Below, piece after piece: positions 1 to 12,103 of a DNA stretch of 64,000 nt (position 1 is the first letter of the stretch; every line of letters starts with the position of its first letter). The position numbers were made by a program, and so were the translations under genes. The notes beneath the pieces were generated by a model. That model made no database searches. It was not told the origin of the DNA and worked only from the letters and a program-made list of their open reading frames with translations. The stretch covers positions 1 through 64,000 of the forward strand of contig JAVTVY010016206.1 of NCBI GenBank assembly GCA_036873755.1, given 5' to 3'. The DNA is from Hanleya hanleyi. Taxonomy: Eukaryota; Mollusca; Polyplacophora; Lepidopleurida; Hanleyidae.

Positions 1-106
1 GGTATATTGATGATAAACAAACTATTGAGCTTAACTGGCCCAATAAGGTGATATTTTAACTCACTCTATTGTGTAACATACCACTATACCCGTGAAGCAG
101 TATGCC

Positions 107-180
107 AGGCGTTTACTCCATCAGCGGCGTTGAGGCGTTTACTCCATCACAGGCGTTGAGGCGTTTACTCCATCAGACGT
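107..180. repeat. Short tandem repeat, three units of about 26 bp
   Basis: The core aggcgtttactccatca recurs with starts at 107, 133 and 159. No gene is associated. Confidence 0.7.
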
Positions 181-231
181 GGACGATGTTCATCCATCAA
201 TATCAGATGAGATCTGTCATCACAGTCTCGA

Positions 232-410
232 GCTAGCGTATTTAAATCCGCTTAAGCCGGTGCTAGGGGTCGTGTGAATACTTAATAGTTTCCACATGAA
301 TATGCTGCAATAAAAACGCGGCTGAGATGTCGTTCTGTCATGGATGCAGAAATTCGTTATGAACGACGGCTACCTACTGAGTGTCGGATCTCTAGGAAAG
401 TGTGTATTGA
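232..410 (+). repeat. Decayed copy of the RT-element 3' region
   Basis: It has a diverged version of the 'ccgcttaacccggggctaggggccgt' signature seen after the RT stop codon near 19020, then a 'cgcggctgagat' block and a 'gaacgacggct' block in the same order. It has many substitutions and no coding part. Confidence 0.5.
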
Positions 411-789
411 GTGTCGACATGAAGTACCGAGTAATCTCTTAGAGGAAAATTGATTCTCCACAGGCTACCTTGGGGGCCGGAGGAAGATGCTAGGCTCCTG
501 CCTGCCATGTCTGTTGACCGTTTATTCCGGTGTTATGAAGTATTGTGTCAATTCAGCTGCCTGTGGTGGGGACTTCCGCAAAGGACCGTTTATGTTGGTG
601 TTATTAAGAATTTGTCAATTCTGCTCTCTGCGGCGGGGACTTCGTCAAAGTTTTTTTTCATTCCTATGACTGGTAAATCCTTAACATATTTCCACACATC
701 CTGTCGGGATACTTTTTGCTGAATACATGTACATTTTTCTCTGGTAGAGCTATGGGCGCTGAAGTGCACATGTAGGCACCACACCCAGG

Positions 790-850
790 CCGTATTGTTA
801 CAGAAACAAACTTGAGTGTGACATTAAGCCAAATTCCCTCCCTCCCTTGT
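790..850 (+). repeat. Dispersed repeat fragment
   Basis: The stretch around 'gagtgtgacattaagccaaa' matches 48540-48590 closely. In the other copy it directly follows the 'ctccggcttcctcc' module, which resembles sequence common in mollusc genomes. Confidence 0.45.
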
Positions 851-1824
851 TACAGGACAGATGTTAATCATCCTGCTGCAACAAAAAATTGAAATTTGAT
901 TTTACTAAGTTAAAAATCTCTAAATTCCTTAAATGAGAAATCACATTTCGCCTTCTGCGTGAATACAGTGCATTAGAATCAATCCGAACAGATGCTGTCA
1001 GGAATTGTGAGCGCGGACTATGTTGTCAATTTACAGAAATGCTAACCTGTTCTGATCCAAGCAATGTATATAAACAATACTCAAGTAAGTAAAGAGTCGG
1101 AACAGCACAATTCCAATATAGCAATTGTTCCCAGTTTTCAAGAGTTAAATTTTTGCGTGGCACACCACTTTTTACTTTTGTCTTGGATAAGCCAACATTC
1201 CCGTAAATTTGCCATGACTAAGCCGAGAATGAAATTTCAGAGAAACGCCGAACATTCTTGAATTCCCCATTGTCATGTATTGATATTAGTTTGTCAGCTC
1301 TTCGATCTGACTATGATATAGACCACGGAATGATATTTCTCGTCGAAGACAATTTTAGAATTTTGAATTTGAGGGTGAACAGTGGTGAAGATTTCTCAGC
1401 AATTTATGTAGGCTACTTATGTCAATGTTATCATAATTAATGTCACATTTCATGTTGTATCCGAAAGTTCCAATGTATTTCATTATATGTTTAATTGCAC
1501 CTGTTCACACAAACACCCCTAAATGAGGAACTAAGTGGTGCACGTGTACCCATAATCAGGGCCTGAGTAACAGTGTTAGGTGACTCCGTATTACAACTGA
1601 TTTTTTTTTATTAACACAAAAAAGACAATCTACAGAATTTTGAGACTGTGACGCACAGTTTCATAGCTATATGATTTTGAGAACAGCATATTGTAGTTGT
1701 ACTTTTCGCAAGGTGTTAGTTAAGGTGGATTAATGGAAAATGGCACATATGATAAAGAGCGAATTTTTCGAAACAGCGAATTTATGGAACAAGGGTGATT
1801 ATCTCTGGGGGAAAAATACAAATC

Positions 1825-1900
1825 GTTGGTGTGAGTTCAAAAATTACAGTCTACACAACTGTAATTTCTTAACAACTGTAATTTCTTAACTCACACCAAC
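1825..1900. repeat. Hairpin with internal 17-bp duplication
   Basis: 'gttggtgtgagtt' at 1825-1837 is the reverse complement of the sequence at 1888-1900. Inside lie two adjacent identical 17-bp units, caactgtaatttcttaa, at 1856-1872 and 1873-1889. Confidence 0.7.
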
Positions 1901-2794
1901 ACGTTTAGACAATCTACTTCACTTCACCTGGTGAAGCAGATATCCACTATCTGCGAATGATCGTGACAATAAACTTGGTCCTAAATGTATCAATCAGCCT
2001 TTGCCAATCATTTATACATGAAAAAAAAAATACAACTCCCCTTTGAAAGAATATTCATGGAAACTGTGTGCTAAACGTAACCTCAAATCGGTAGCAGACA
2101 TTTTGGTAGTGTCGGTAGTGTCATTTGTGACACAGCATTACATTAGCCAATTAATCTTTACACAAGACAATTCTTAAATTTTCACAATTCGTACGGCAAG
2201 AAGATTCGGTATCAGACAAGCATTTTTAGATTATACACATTTACTGAAATTGAATTCGAGGCATTGGATGGATACATTAACTTTTGTGATGCAATGCCCC
2301 AAATTCGTTCTTGCACATGAAAAAATTGAAAACATGGACCATCTGGGTTTTTTTGCCCAATAATTAAAAAACTGGTCTGTTGCGCATTGATGGATATGAT
2401 AAAGCGACAGTCCGGTGTAATCTTAGAAATGATAATACATTATGAGACTGGGATCATATCATCACTGTCAATACGTCGGCGTCATTTTCCACCACTGTTT
2501 TAATGTTGCATTTCTTTGGTGCCTGAACATGGTGAGATTCTGCTGGTGGAATCTGCTGGTGGACGCTTGCCCTCTATGCAAATCACTGTGATTGTAGTTT
2601 TGTGAATTGTAAACATGGTGGAGAATGAAGCGCTTGGTCGGCGTCGAGTCTCACGGGAATTTGTTCTGAACACGAACTTGCATTAAAAAATACTCCGTCG
2701 TTTGGGTCGCGTTTTTCAATATCTGGCGGTCACATAGTTCATTTTCTAACACATGACTTGATAGGACCATTACACCAACGCTCTGAAATATTTG

Positions 2795-2910
2795 TATCTA
2801 ATACCGCTTAGCCGGGGCTAGAGGCCGAGTGGTCATGTCAATTCAATATATCCACCTGATCATCTACAATACAAGCGTGGCTGGGATACAAATCACCACA
2901 GGGATCAATT
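2795..2910 (+). repeat. Decayed copy of the RT-element 3' region
   Basis: The 'taccgcttagccggggctag' signature is followed by a 'caagcgtggctgggatacaa' block, as in the better copies at 6480 and 19020. It is truncated on both sides. Confidence 0.55.
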
Positions 2911-4539
2911 TTGATTCTTGTGGTGTTTTCAGAAATATGCAGTCAGTATATTTGTCTGTGGAGTCCTAGTACTTCTCGTCAGTACGCCGGTAGCGTTTTC
3001 CGCCACCCTTTAAAATGTTGCGTTTATATGCAGCAATTTTTGCGGAACACCCTTATGCAGATTGCGAGATTACAAAACTCAAAATTACATATTACCATTC
3101 TTATCCAGAACTTCAGAACAATGTCGAGTGAAGTTCTTTGAAAATGCTACCTAAAAACTATTTCAAATTCTGACGTTCACGTAACCTTGTTCATACGGAC
3201 TCAGTAAAATAAAATTGACATTTACTGTGCCAATTGGTCATTGTTTTATTGTGTATGTTTGTAATGAGAAAAGATCATTATTTAAGAATAAAGATTGACT
3301 ACATTTTTCCAGTGTTACATGTTTCAATTTCTACTCGACAAGAAACGCACCAAACATATACAGCAGCATGAAACGGGACTATTCTGACAACCTAGTGAGA
3401 ACAAAATATTATTATAAACTATTTCTGCGTTACAGCTCTGAGCCAAAAATGGACCACGTATGTGCATTTGGTTTGGTTATAAATCCATTGTGCAATAGAA
3501 ATTGCTGATTTTGTCTTTGTATTCTTTTGATTGACAACACAAACTGCAGCAATTAACGTAAAGTTAGTCATAAAGTTATAACCCCACAAATCCGATTGGT
3601 CTTAGACGTGCATCGATCTGCATGCATCAGTTAGTACTTCATGACCATACTAATTTGAAGGTCTATAGCCACCTAGGTTTAAAATACTCACGTAAACTGA
3701 GTGTCGTGAATTTTTTTTCCATCCTATCACGCCTAAAACGAGAACCATTCGTTGAAACGATTTGTTGTCAGGACATTCCTAACATCCATTGGGTTCCGAT
3801 TATATATCGTCATTGATGTATACGCTACAAATGACAATTTCACTGTCAACAATACTATGGAATTTAATGCGTGATGTTCTGTGTAATTGAGCTTTGATAT
3901 GTTCATGCAAACCTTCTAAGAGGAATTCCCTTTCTCTTGGGAAATACCAGTACTACCTTACGATTTATTTCATGGCTACCTTCTCTCCAGAAAAACGGTT
4001 TCATTATTTGACCGTGTAGAAATAAATGTACCGTATTTGGCAGCAAAATCATATAGGATCGCACAGAGAAATAATTATGATTCTATAAGATCGTGGATCA
4101 AGTACCTATGGTATGATGCTTGGTATTGTTGCCTTAAATGCCGATTGATGGCGTTAATTGAAATGTTCTCAAAAGCTCTAGCAGATACTATTGAGTGCAA
4201 ACTGCACATAGAAAATGTAAGCCTCTCATGAATATTTCATTCCAGAAAGGGGTAGTCAACAATGTAGAATCTGTTACTGTCACACAACTGAAGAGAGAGA
4301 ATCTATTTGAATTATCGCACCGCACTTATGGTTGACGGTCTGGCTCTGGCCTTCGAATCATTCGCTAATCCTAGTGAATACAACGCGTTATCTTTCGACA
4401 AGGCATCTATTTTAAATCATAGTCTCATTTCGTCACAAATAGCGTATCAATAATTTTCCTGTCTACATCTCTTATCAAAGATGGCTTGATTAGCCATACA
4501 CTGTCCTCTAATTACTAAGACGTTACGTGTTTCCCAACC
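2911..4539. other. AT-rich DNA with no recognisable gene
   Basis: I see only short ORFs and possible very old repeat remnants. The stretch 3470-3590 weakly resembles 5455-5545. Confidence 0.5.
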
Positions 4540-5225
4540 GGATTGATATTTGGCTTAAATTGATCCAGGTTTATCCGTATTGAGCTTGTACAGCCGCGAT
4601 AATCATAATTTATAGATAGGTACGCCGCCCATGTATTGATACCCATATGTGTAATAACCGCGAATGTATACAGAACATCCAGAAACTGACTTCGATTTTG
4701 TTACGTCTGATGCAGGATAATTTGTTCTCATTATCTAATGTCGGGGATATTTCATCGATTTGTATGCTGTAAATAATGGCCCCTAGTTAGTGAGGCAATA
4801 TACTTCATTGTAGGATTGAGCTCGGCGGACATGTGTTGCCGCATGCTACAGGTTTTGTCCATACCTGAGGATATCGCTTTCATTCCGTCAATAATTCCAC
4901 ACTTCAATGACAATCAAGCGAAGAATTGGCTAGACATTAGGAAGCTGTAGAATCCCTTATTTACTGCCTACGCCCAGAAATCGATCCGACACTCCAGGAA
5001 ATCTGCTATTGTGGACCCTGTAGTAGCATCGTAAACGGTTCTCTCAGGATATCCTATGCGAGTCCGACAATAATAATTTGATCGCTGCATATTTTTTAAA
5101 ACGCTACTGATAGTGTGCAAGACAATCGCCAAAATATTCATCGCTGCTATCAAATGATTCTTGGCGCGAATCGTATCACCATATGCAGGCGCTTCTAGAA
5201 CCTGGCTATCCAAATATAGCTAATC
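4540..5225. repeat. Diverged dispersed repeat, copy 1
   Basis: This block resembles 7480-8100. Shared anchors include 'gaatgtatacagaacatc'-type sequence, the 'atgctgtaaataa' motif and 'ttatttactgcctacgccca' near 4960, with 'ttatttactgcctgcgctca' near 7770. Identity is low, so this is an old family. No coding capacity is visible and the class is unknown. Confidence 0.5.
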
Positions 5226-5599
5226 AATACTATCGAAACCCCAGTCATCCACTGCTATATAATCCACACTAGCGAAGAGGATAAATTGAATGTGTGATGT
5301 TTCATATGGAATCATTAGAGGTGGTACCACATTAGACACATACTGATAGCGCTAAACATATTCACGCGACTAAAAGGCTGTTAGTCCGCATCGCATCAGC
5401 TGAATTTGAGTAATCAGCGAGAGCGCGCTATGGACAAAGCATCTTGTTGTAATTATAACTCTTGCTGCGATAGTAAATGCTGATTCGTATCTGTGGATTC
5501 TTTTGATCAACGATGCACGCTGTTGCAAATGAAGGTACCATGCAATTTAGAGCCTCAGCGTCTGAATAATCTTTGACCTGCAGTAATCCGAATGTATCA

Positions 5600-5760
5600 G
5601 TCAGCGCGTTATGGCTCTAATTGTGAGAAGACCGGAGTAGAGCGGACCAGGTTTAGAAACGATCACTATAAAATCGTCCCGAATGTAAACAGCACATCGA
5701 GAAATCAGTTTCGGTATCAGTTTCGGACAAAGAGTTATTTCTTATGAATAATTGTTGTCA
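5600..5760. repeat. Diverged dispersed repeat, partial copy
   Basis: The order 'cgaatgtaaacagcacatcg' and 'agaaatcagtttcgg' matches sequence at 4665-4705 and 7150-7185. It is a fragment of the same old family. Confidence 0.4.
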
Positions 5761-6132
5761 GATCATCTATTCACTTCTCCTGATCTTGCCGTTTGATATT
5801 TGTGTAGGCGATTATATTGGATTGATCTCGTACTTACTTAACTTAATTTGGCCTTATGTTTTTGGCGATTTTTCGTTCTTCTTCGGATTCTTTTTCTTTT
5901 TCCGTCACTTTACTTGTCCGTCAATCATCTTCATATTCCTCGCGTCTAGAGGCAGACACGTATTGGTTTTCAGCTCAGACTGAAACTACGGAATTTAGTC
6001 TACCAGTTTTCTGCTATGCAAATCGGACAAAATTGGGCAAATTTGATATGCATTCCAACACATGTGACCCTAGAGATAGGGATATACCCTATGTCTATTG
6101 TCTTAGAAAAGGCAGAGTTATCCTGTTCTGTG

Positions 6133-6172
6133 GAGAGGAGAGAGAGAGAGCGAGAGAGCGAGAGAGCGAGAA
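6133..6172. repeat. GA-rich microsatellite
   Basis: Simple (GA)n with interspersed GC dinucleotides. It sits at the edge of a repeat fragment at 6176-6218. Confidence 0.9.
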
Positions 6173-6175
6173 CAT

Positions 6176-6218
6176 TAAGGTTTAACGTCGCGTTCAGCAA
6201 TATTTCAGCTATATATTG
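6176..6218 (+). repeat. Fragment of a mollusc-type interspersed repeat
   Basis: 'tttaacgtcgcgttcagcaa' followed by 'tatttcagctatat' resembles the start of a short interspersed repeat that I recognise as very common in gastropods. This is from memory. The related start 'gtgagtaggatttaacgt' recurs at about 8121 and 9510. It is truncated by the 6231 repeat. Confidence 0.5.
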
Positions 6219-6230
6219 TTCAATTATTCT

Positions 6231-6315
6231 AGTTAATAACGTAGTAATCCACCACATTAAAACATACACACATAAACAACAAACCGATTTCTCTCAAATA
6301 ACCTAAGATACAGTC
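6231..6315 (+). repeat. 85-bp direct repeat, left copy
   Basis: This 85-bp stretch, beginning agttaataacgtag and ending aagatacagtc, is repeated at 6918-7002 with a single mismatch. The two copies exactly bracket a truncated retroelement. The best reading is an unusually long target-site duplication. Confidence 0.85.
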
Positions 6316-6917
6316 AGATGATTTTAATCAACGTCACAAAACATTGTTGCAGAAACTTATAAAACAGGGCTATTCCACCAAGCGCCTCCACTCAAAGTTT
6401 CTCAAATTTGGCGATACATATCGCATGCTGATAGCAAAATACGAACGTAGCGTGCAAGATCTATGGCGCTACGTTTCGTAACTTGTGTCTAATTCCGCTT
6501 AACCCGGGGCTAGGGGCCGTATGAACCTATGTACTTCAAGATCCTCATGGTACTCATATGAACAGTCACAATCAAAAGCGTGACTGAGATACATCATTCT
6601 TTAGATGACGACTTTACAACGAATATTATGGATTAAGAATACTGATCAGCGATACGGATTTGATATTTTTGGAACATCATGATGTATTGCCGGCATCATT
6701 GAAAACTGTTGACAGCTTCTCTCTTGCAGGAAACAAGCCTATGCTTATGTATACTATGATTGTCTTTTTGAATTTGGTGCTAATACTGTTATGTGGAAAA
6801 TGGAATAGGTCTTTGGATTATGGACGCGGATTTTCTCTAATGGACGACGGCTGGATTATGAATGACGGACTAGACGCTTGTAATATGGCGACGATCAAAT
6901 AAAATTCTAAGTATTCA
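6316..6917 (+). mobile_element. 5'-truncated RT retroelement copy
   Basis: It starts inside the C-terminal part of the RT coding region, matching 18843 onward. It includes the former stop codon near 6480 and the 3' region through 'gacgcttgtaat' at about 6885. It closely matches 18843-19420. The copy cannot encode a working RT because motifs upstream of the C-terminus are absent. It is bracketed by 85-bp direct repeats. Confidence 0.85.
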
Positions 6918-7002
6918 AGTTAATAACGTAGTAATCCACCACATTAAAACATACACACATTAACAACAAACCGATTTCTCTCAAATAACCTAAGATACAG
7001 TC
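6918..7002 (+). repeat. 85-bp direct repeat, right copy
   Basis: Near-perfect copy of 6231-6315, with one t/a difference in the middle. The low divergence suggests a fairly recent insertion or a recent tandem event. Confidence 0.85.
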
Positions 7003-7029
7003 TTCTTTGTGTTTTAGTTACTATCACGT

Positions 7030-7290
7030 TATGGGTTCCCCGATTGATTCGTCCTTGACTTACATTGATTTACATACGTCGTTCAGCGTAATAGAACCTT
7101 GATAATGGGAAGATATCGTAAAATCCGATACCCTGATATGTGTAATCGTTGCGAATGTAGGGAGAACATCGAGAAAATTGCTCCGACTGTTTGCTGTCAG
7201 AATGTTAAAAACTTCAATTCTCATTATCTCTTGTCGGAAACATTCCATTATTTTGCATGCTATTAATAATATTTAATAATTTCTATTAGT
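7030..7290. repeat. Diverged dispersed repeat, partial copy
   Basis: 'gtgtaatcgttgcgaatgta' followed by 'ggagaacatcgagaaaatt' and 'ttctcattatctcttgtcgg' aligns with 4660-4790 in the same order. Old and non-coding. Confidence 0.45.
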
Positions 7291-7479
7291 GATACAATGT
7301 CGTCGCGTAGTTACTCTCCGATTCGACACTCCGCAGAAACTTTGTGCAACTGAAATAATATTATATAAGGAATACCCTATAGCTACTTATAGACAAAACA
7401 TTGCTATGACCTATCTGGATGCATCCCCTGTCGGCCGTTCTGTCATAGTACTGTCCAAAAAGGACTGACTTCAAACGCC

Positions 7480-8100
7480 CATGTTTAGAATTCTTTTAAG
7501 TGTAATCGTGGTAATCTCTGCGAATGTTATCTAATCGGATCTAGCTGTATCTGATCTCGAAGATTTGTCATTGATTTAAATGTTGTAAATAACATTTCCT
7601 CGCCGCGATGTATCCAAATAATTGAATTTGCACATTTTGTGGCGTGGTATAATACAGATTTTGGGGGGGGATTTAGCGACTGATTTACGGGCAATCTGCA
7701 TCAAAATGAAATTCAACCAATATAAGGGATAGACATCCGGTAACCCCATATTACCCATGCACAATCCCATGTTATTTACTGCCTGCGCTCAGGAATGGAT
7801 CTGGCACTAAATAAAATATGATATGTTTGACCCTGGCGATCCCGGACGTCGTCTATGATTCTGTAAAAACATCCTATGCGAAATATAGCCCATAGGACAT
7901 GCAGTGCAAAAAGCCTACGCTTCAGAGTTTCATTTGCTTGTTTACGTCTGATGTTCGAAGGCAATCTTCAAGAATTTTGGAACGGCGACGATTGTTCTTA
8001 CCAGCATGGACAGTCGATATTCGTCGCTGCCGATTTGGTAGATCTTTACCCATGGTATGTGGATCAAGATGTCGTCAGTGCTACAAAAGGCTACATATAG
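7480..8100. repeat. Diverged dispersed repeat, copy 2
   Basis: Partner of 4540-5225. It runs from 'gcccatgtttagaattctt' (also seen near 9855) through 'ttatttactgcctgcgctca' and 'catcctatgcgaaatatag'. Short ORFs here show no recognisable domain. Confidence 0.45.
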
Positions 8101-8222
8101 TTGGTGACATATCTACTGTGTGTGAGTAGGATTTAACGTATGTATACACCATATGTAGGGTGTAGTGAAATATTGAGGGAAAGCCAGTTAACAATATAAA
8201 CACGTCCATCATTATCGTTTTT

Positions 8223-9241
8223 ACCCCTCGGCCATTTTGGCCTCGGGGTATTGTCGTTGCCATGTACGTCCGTCTGTACGTCCGTCCGTCCGTTAACGCA
8301 TTTTAGGCAAAGCCGCTTGAGATACTACCACCAAATTTTCAACACTTATTTATCTTGTGCTAAGTCAGACGCCTATTGAAAGTGCCTTCCCTCGGCTCAT
8401 ATTTTACAGAGTTCTGCCTCTTTACAGATTTATTAATTTCTATTTCTGTCCTATATGCCTGAATGTAACCAACTATATCTGCAGAACTGTGTCCGGTATA
8501 GTTACTATATTTTGGAAACTTATTTATATTGTTGTATTCTACAAGCCAACAAAGGATTACTCGCCTCGGCTTATGGAGTTATGCCCCTTTCGGATGTAAT
8601 AATCTCCGATTTTGTTATCTGTAGTTGAATATACAAGTTATATCTGCAGATCCGTGTTCGGTACAGCTTATTTGTCTCGGTTCTTATTTTACAGTAGTGC
8701 TAAGTCAGACGCCTATCGAAAGTGGCTCCCCTCGGCCCATACTTTACAGAGTTATGCCCCTTTACTGATTTATTAATTTCTATTTCTGTCCTATATGCCT
8801 GAATGTAACCAACTATATCTGCAGAACTGTGTTCGGTATAGCTACTATATTTTGGAAACTTATTTATATTGTTGTATTCTACAAGCCAACAAAGGATAAC
8901 TCGCCTCGGCTTATGGAGTTATGCCCCTTTCGGATGGAATAATCTCCAATTTTGTTATCTGTAGCTGAATGTACCAGTTCAATCTGCAGATCTATGTTCG
9001 GTACAGCTTATTCGTCTCGATTCTTATTTTACAGAGTGCTAAGTCAGACGCCTATCGAAAGTGGCTCCCCTCGACCCATATTTTACAGAGTTATGCCCCT
9101 TTACAGATATATAATTTTCTATTTCTGTCCTATATGCCTGAATGTACTACCCGTATATCTCGATCATCCCACATAGAACTATCTCTTCCCCAATTCACAC
9201 TACACATGGGTCACAATCACTTGGGGGAAAGCCGAGGGGGT
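8223..9241. mobile_element. Element with about 2.4 units of a 340-bp tandem repeat
   Basis: The unit beginning 'gctaagtcagacgcctat' starts at 8359, 8699 and 9038, giving periods of 340 and 339 bp. The third unit stops near 9150. The block is bracketed by short inverted ends, acccctcggc at 8223 and gccgagggggt ending at 9241, and has '(tacg)tccgtccgtccgt' runs at 8266-8294. Short ORFs inside are repeat-encoded and show no known domain. It is probably a non-autonomous element or satellite-like unit. Class unknown. Confidence 0.7.
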
Positions 9242-9504
9242 TTGATTAGATCAATCTCATGTTTCATGCCGTCGACATAATAGGATGTCACTTTCATTTT
9301 CCAATACCAAAGGCTTGAACCCGATGTTCTGGATTCAGTCATAGTGGAAAGATAACCCTAACTCTAAAAGCCTTGATTACGTTGTTCGCGTCTCATTAGC
9401 TCAATTTGAGTGAACACAATTAAAGAATGCCTTTTGGACAGCATATTTGGTTCTTATCATAAAAAACCCATTCCTTCTGTATTTTGTATTCTCATGAGTG
9501 AGTG

Positions 9505-9550
9505 TGCGTGTGAGTAGGATTTAACGTCGCTTTCATCCATCTTTTACGAC
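9505..9550 (+). repeat. Fragment of a mollusc-type interspersed repeat
   Basis: 'gtgagtaggatttaacgtcg' recurs here and, in shorter form, near 8121. It resembles the 6176 fragment. Confidence 0.4.
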
Positions 9551-9734
9551 GTTGCCTACTTGTAACAGAGCAGTATTAATGCCGGCATTGTATAGTGCTG
9601 TTTCACTGAGGGATCATATCATAAGCAGACATGACACCTAGTCAAATTATCATGACACCTGACCTATTCTCTTAATGCTGAGTATCGAGCGAGGAAGAAA
9701 AAAGATCCGTTGTTTAGTCTTTGGTATTGCCTGG

Positions 9735-9780
9735 CCTGGGATTGAACCCCGTACCTCCCGCTCTTGATTGGCCGTGCACA
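9735..9780 (-). repeat. Possible tRNA-derived SINE remnant
   Basis: Read on the minus strand, 'ggggttcaatcccagg' is a good RNA polymerase III B box with a GC-rich context. I do not see a convincing A box at the right distance, so this is a remnant at most. Confidence 0.35.
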
Positions 9781-9914
9781 TTGTTTCAATCAAAATGTAC
9801 ATATACGTCAGCATTTTGCGGCCATAATGATGGGAAGGCCTAAGATTAAATGCCCATGTTTAAGAATTGTGTAGTCTCTACGAATGACAATAGAATGTCA
9901 GCAAATTGACAAAT

Positions 9915-10105
9915 TGATTTTTTTATCCTCTGGACGAGTCCCTTTATTGCTTGGTATCTGTGTGTCAGCCAGACGAAAGGGTGTTGAGTGGGCAATTCGG
10001 TCACTATTTCTTTTCGTTAACCTTTCGGGTAGAGGATTGAAACTTTTCAAACTATATATTTGGGCCAAGCTCTATAAGAAAATATAAAAAAGTTATCGGA
10101 AGTTA
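9915..10105 (+). repeat. Decayed fragment related to the piggyBac-like MITE
   Basis: 'gattgaaacttttcaaacta' followed by 'gggccaagctctataagaaa' and 'atataaaaaa' follows the order seen inside the better copies at 28115-28170 and 19945-20000. No ends are recognisable. Confidence 0.4.
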
Positions 10106-10495
10106 TTACTTGCCTATTTACAAACCCATTACCCGATATTTTCTCTCAAAAACTAATTAATATTATGGAGAATAATTAGTGTTGGCAAAATAAATTACTT
10201 TTATATTATATTAATTCTTTTCATGATCCTTCGCGCCTAGGGTTATAGAACTAGTCTAAATATCACACCAATATGATTCGGGGAAAAGTAAAAATGTTCA
10301 GTTCTCTTAGTTCCAGACCTGGGATAAAAAGTTTGGAGTTAAGATTAATGTGAAAGGTTTAAATTAAAGGGTTAACGTGGTGTTCCAATGAATACATTAA
10401 GTTATACTTGACTTTAGTGAACCTCATGGAATCTTTTTGATAAATTGAATCGACCAATCAAGAGCGGTAACACTGGAAGATAACGTGATGCAGAT

Positions 10496-10862
10496 GATAT
10501 AGACTCTATCATCATTTCAATTTTTTGCAACTGCGCAGCGTCGGGGTCACGAAAGGTCATTCGTACAACGACCGCATTCTGGTCAAGTTGAAAGTGACAT
10601 ATCTCGGGAAAAGCACTTTTTCTGTGGAACTAAATTGTGTTCAGGGTAAATACATATCTGGAGCCGTTCTTTAGCCCATCTGGTGATAGTCCATGAGATT
10701 TTTTAATGATTGTATGTAGTGTTGCACAAAATATCAACTGTTTTCCAACACTGGGCCTTCAACGTTAAAAAATTCCGATTTGGTACAAAGAGGAAGTTCA
10801 CGAAAAGCTGCGTAGCGTCTGCGCAGTTGCCAAAAATTGAAATGGCGATAGAATCTATTTGT
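10496..10862. repeat. Inverted repeat with arms of about 45 bp
   Basis: 'catttcaattttttgcaact' with 'gcgcag' at about 10514-10540 pairs with the reverse complement of about 10818-10862. The loop is roughly 280 bp. Ends are not sharp and no target duplication was found. Confidence 0.5.
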
Positions 10863-12099
10863 CCAGCCTTCGTTCACGTGTGTAGTTTTTGATCATACCG
10901 TGATTCGGTGCAATTCTCGTCTTTGAGAGCCGTTCGTTATTTGTAAATGTGTTGAATAACGTACATACAGCTGTTTTCGCCATCAAAATCCGTCTATTGA
11001 AGATTTAACGATTTTGTTTACAGCGCAACTTCATATATGCCAACTATCGCGTTGATCCATTAAGCAGATTCCCCGAAGAAGATCTAGGAAAGCTTGTGGA
11101 AAACCAATATGACCGACAAACCGTTCGATCAATAGCAAAATTAAATACGGTTCGTTAACTTACATCTCATGGTGTTTTTTGTATGAACACCAAGCGCCCG
11201 ATTTTAGGATTCTATTTGGATTCTACTTGAAAATCTGTCGATTTTCATTGGTCGTTTTCGGCCATATTTGTTTACGGAGCAACCTCAAATTAGGTTGATT
11301 TGGTGGCCTTCACCTATTGATAATAGATGCCAAGTACTGCGTCGATCGGGTAAGCGGTTCGAAGAAGTATATGATGGTCGGAGGGGCTTTCGACCAATCG
11401 GCTTCTTCTTAGCGTATACATTAGATCTTATCTATCCCAATCATTATGATAAGTTCCGACCTTGCCGGTGTAGTGGTGGCGGAGAATAGCTTGCGACAAA
11501 ATCTGGCGGAAACAATGATAATAATTAGAATACAAACAACAGAAGGATTCCAGCCATTGTAATTCCGATCGTAAACAAAACTTCCATTTCATTCGTCTTC
11601 CAGAATCATTTGTTATAACTGTCTGGGGTAAGAATATACTTAACCCCAATTAAGTGCGCTTTATCTTCTTGGAAAATTGTCATCGATCGTTAACCTTGTT
11701 TGATTGTCATTGGACATGTTGCTCCTTGGTTTCGGTACGTTCCAGAAGGGAAAAATCCACTTCCGAACAGATAGTTTACCAGAAACCAAAATACCTTCAA
11801 AGGCCTTTCAAAATTTGGAGTATGTAACACTTAATATTTTCATCTGTTATCGGGTGAGGTTTTGTTGTAAATTATTTACAATGTTATTTTAGTAGACATT
11901 GCTTTGAAACGACACGAGCTGCAGGCGAATGTCATTCATAAAATAATAGTATATTGCTATATGTTATATCTTATTGTACAAAAGCATAAGCAGACAACAG
12001 GGAAAAATGATATTGTGTGGATTTTCACTGAACGTCACTAATGACAAGTGCTAGCAGATCAAATGGATACATATATAACTACCCAACTATGTTAATGTA
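10863..12099. other. AT-rich DNA with an old local duplication
   Basis: About 11010-11110 resembles 11260-11370 ('ttgtttacagcgcaac' against 'ttgtttacggagcaac', then 'gcgttgatccattaagc' against 'gcgtcgatcgggtaagc'). No gene recognised. Confidence 0.35.
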
Positions 12100-12103
12100 T
12101 TGA

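Larger units (their letters stand above)
411..2790. other. AT-rich DNA with no recognisable gene
   Basis: Only short ORFs without recognisable domains are seen. It contains one small dispersed repeat (790-850) and one hairpin (1825-1900). Nothing else stands out. Confidence 0.6.
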
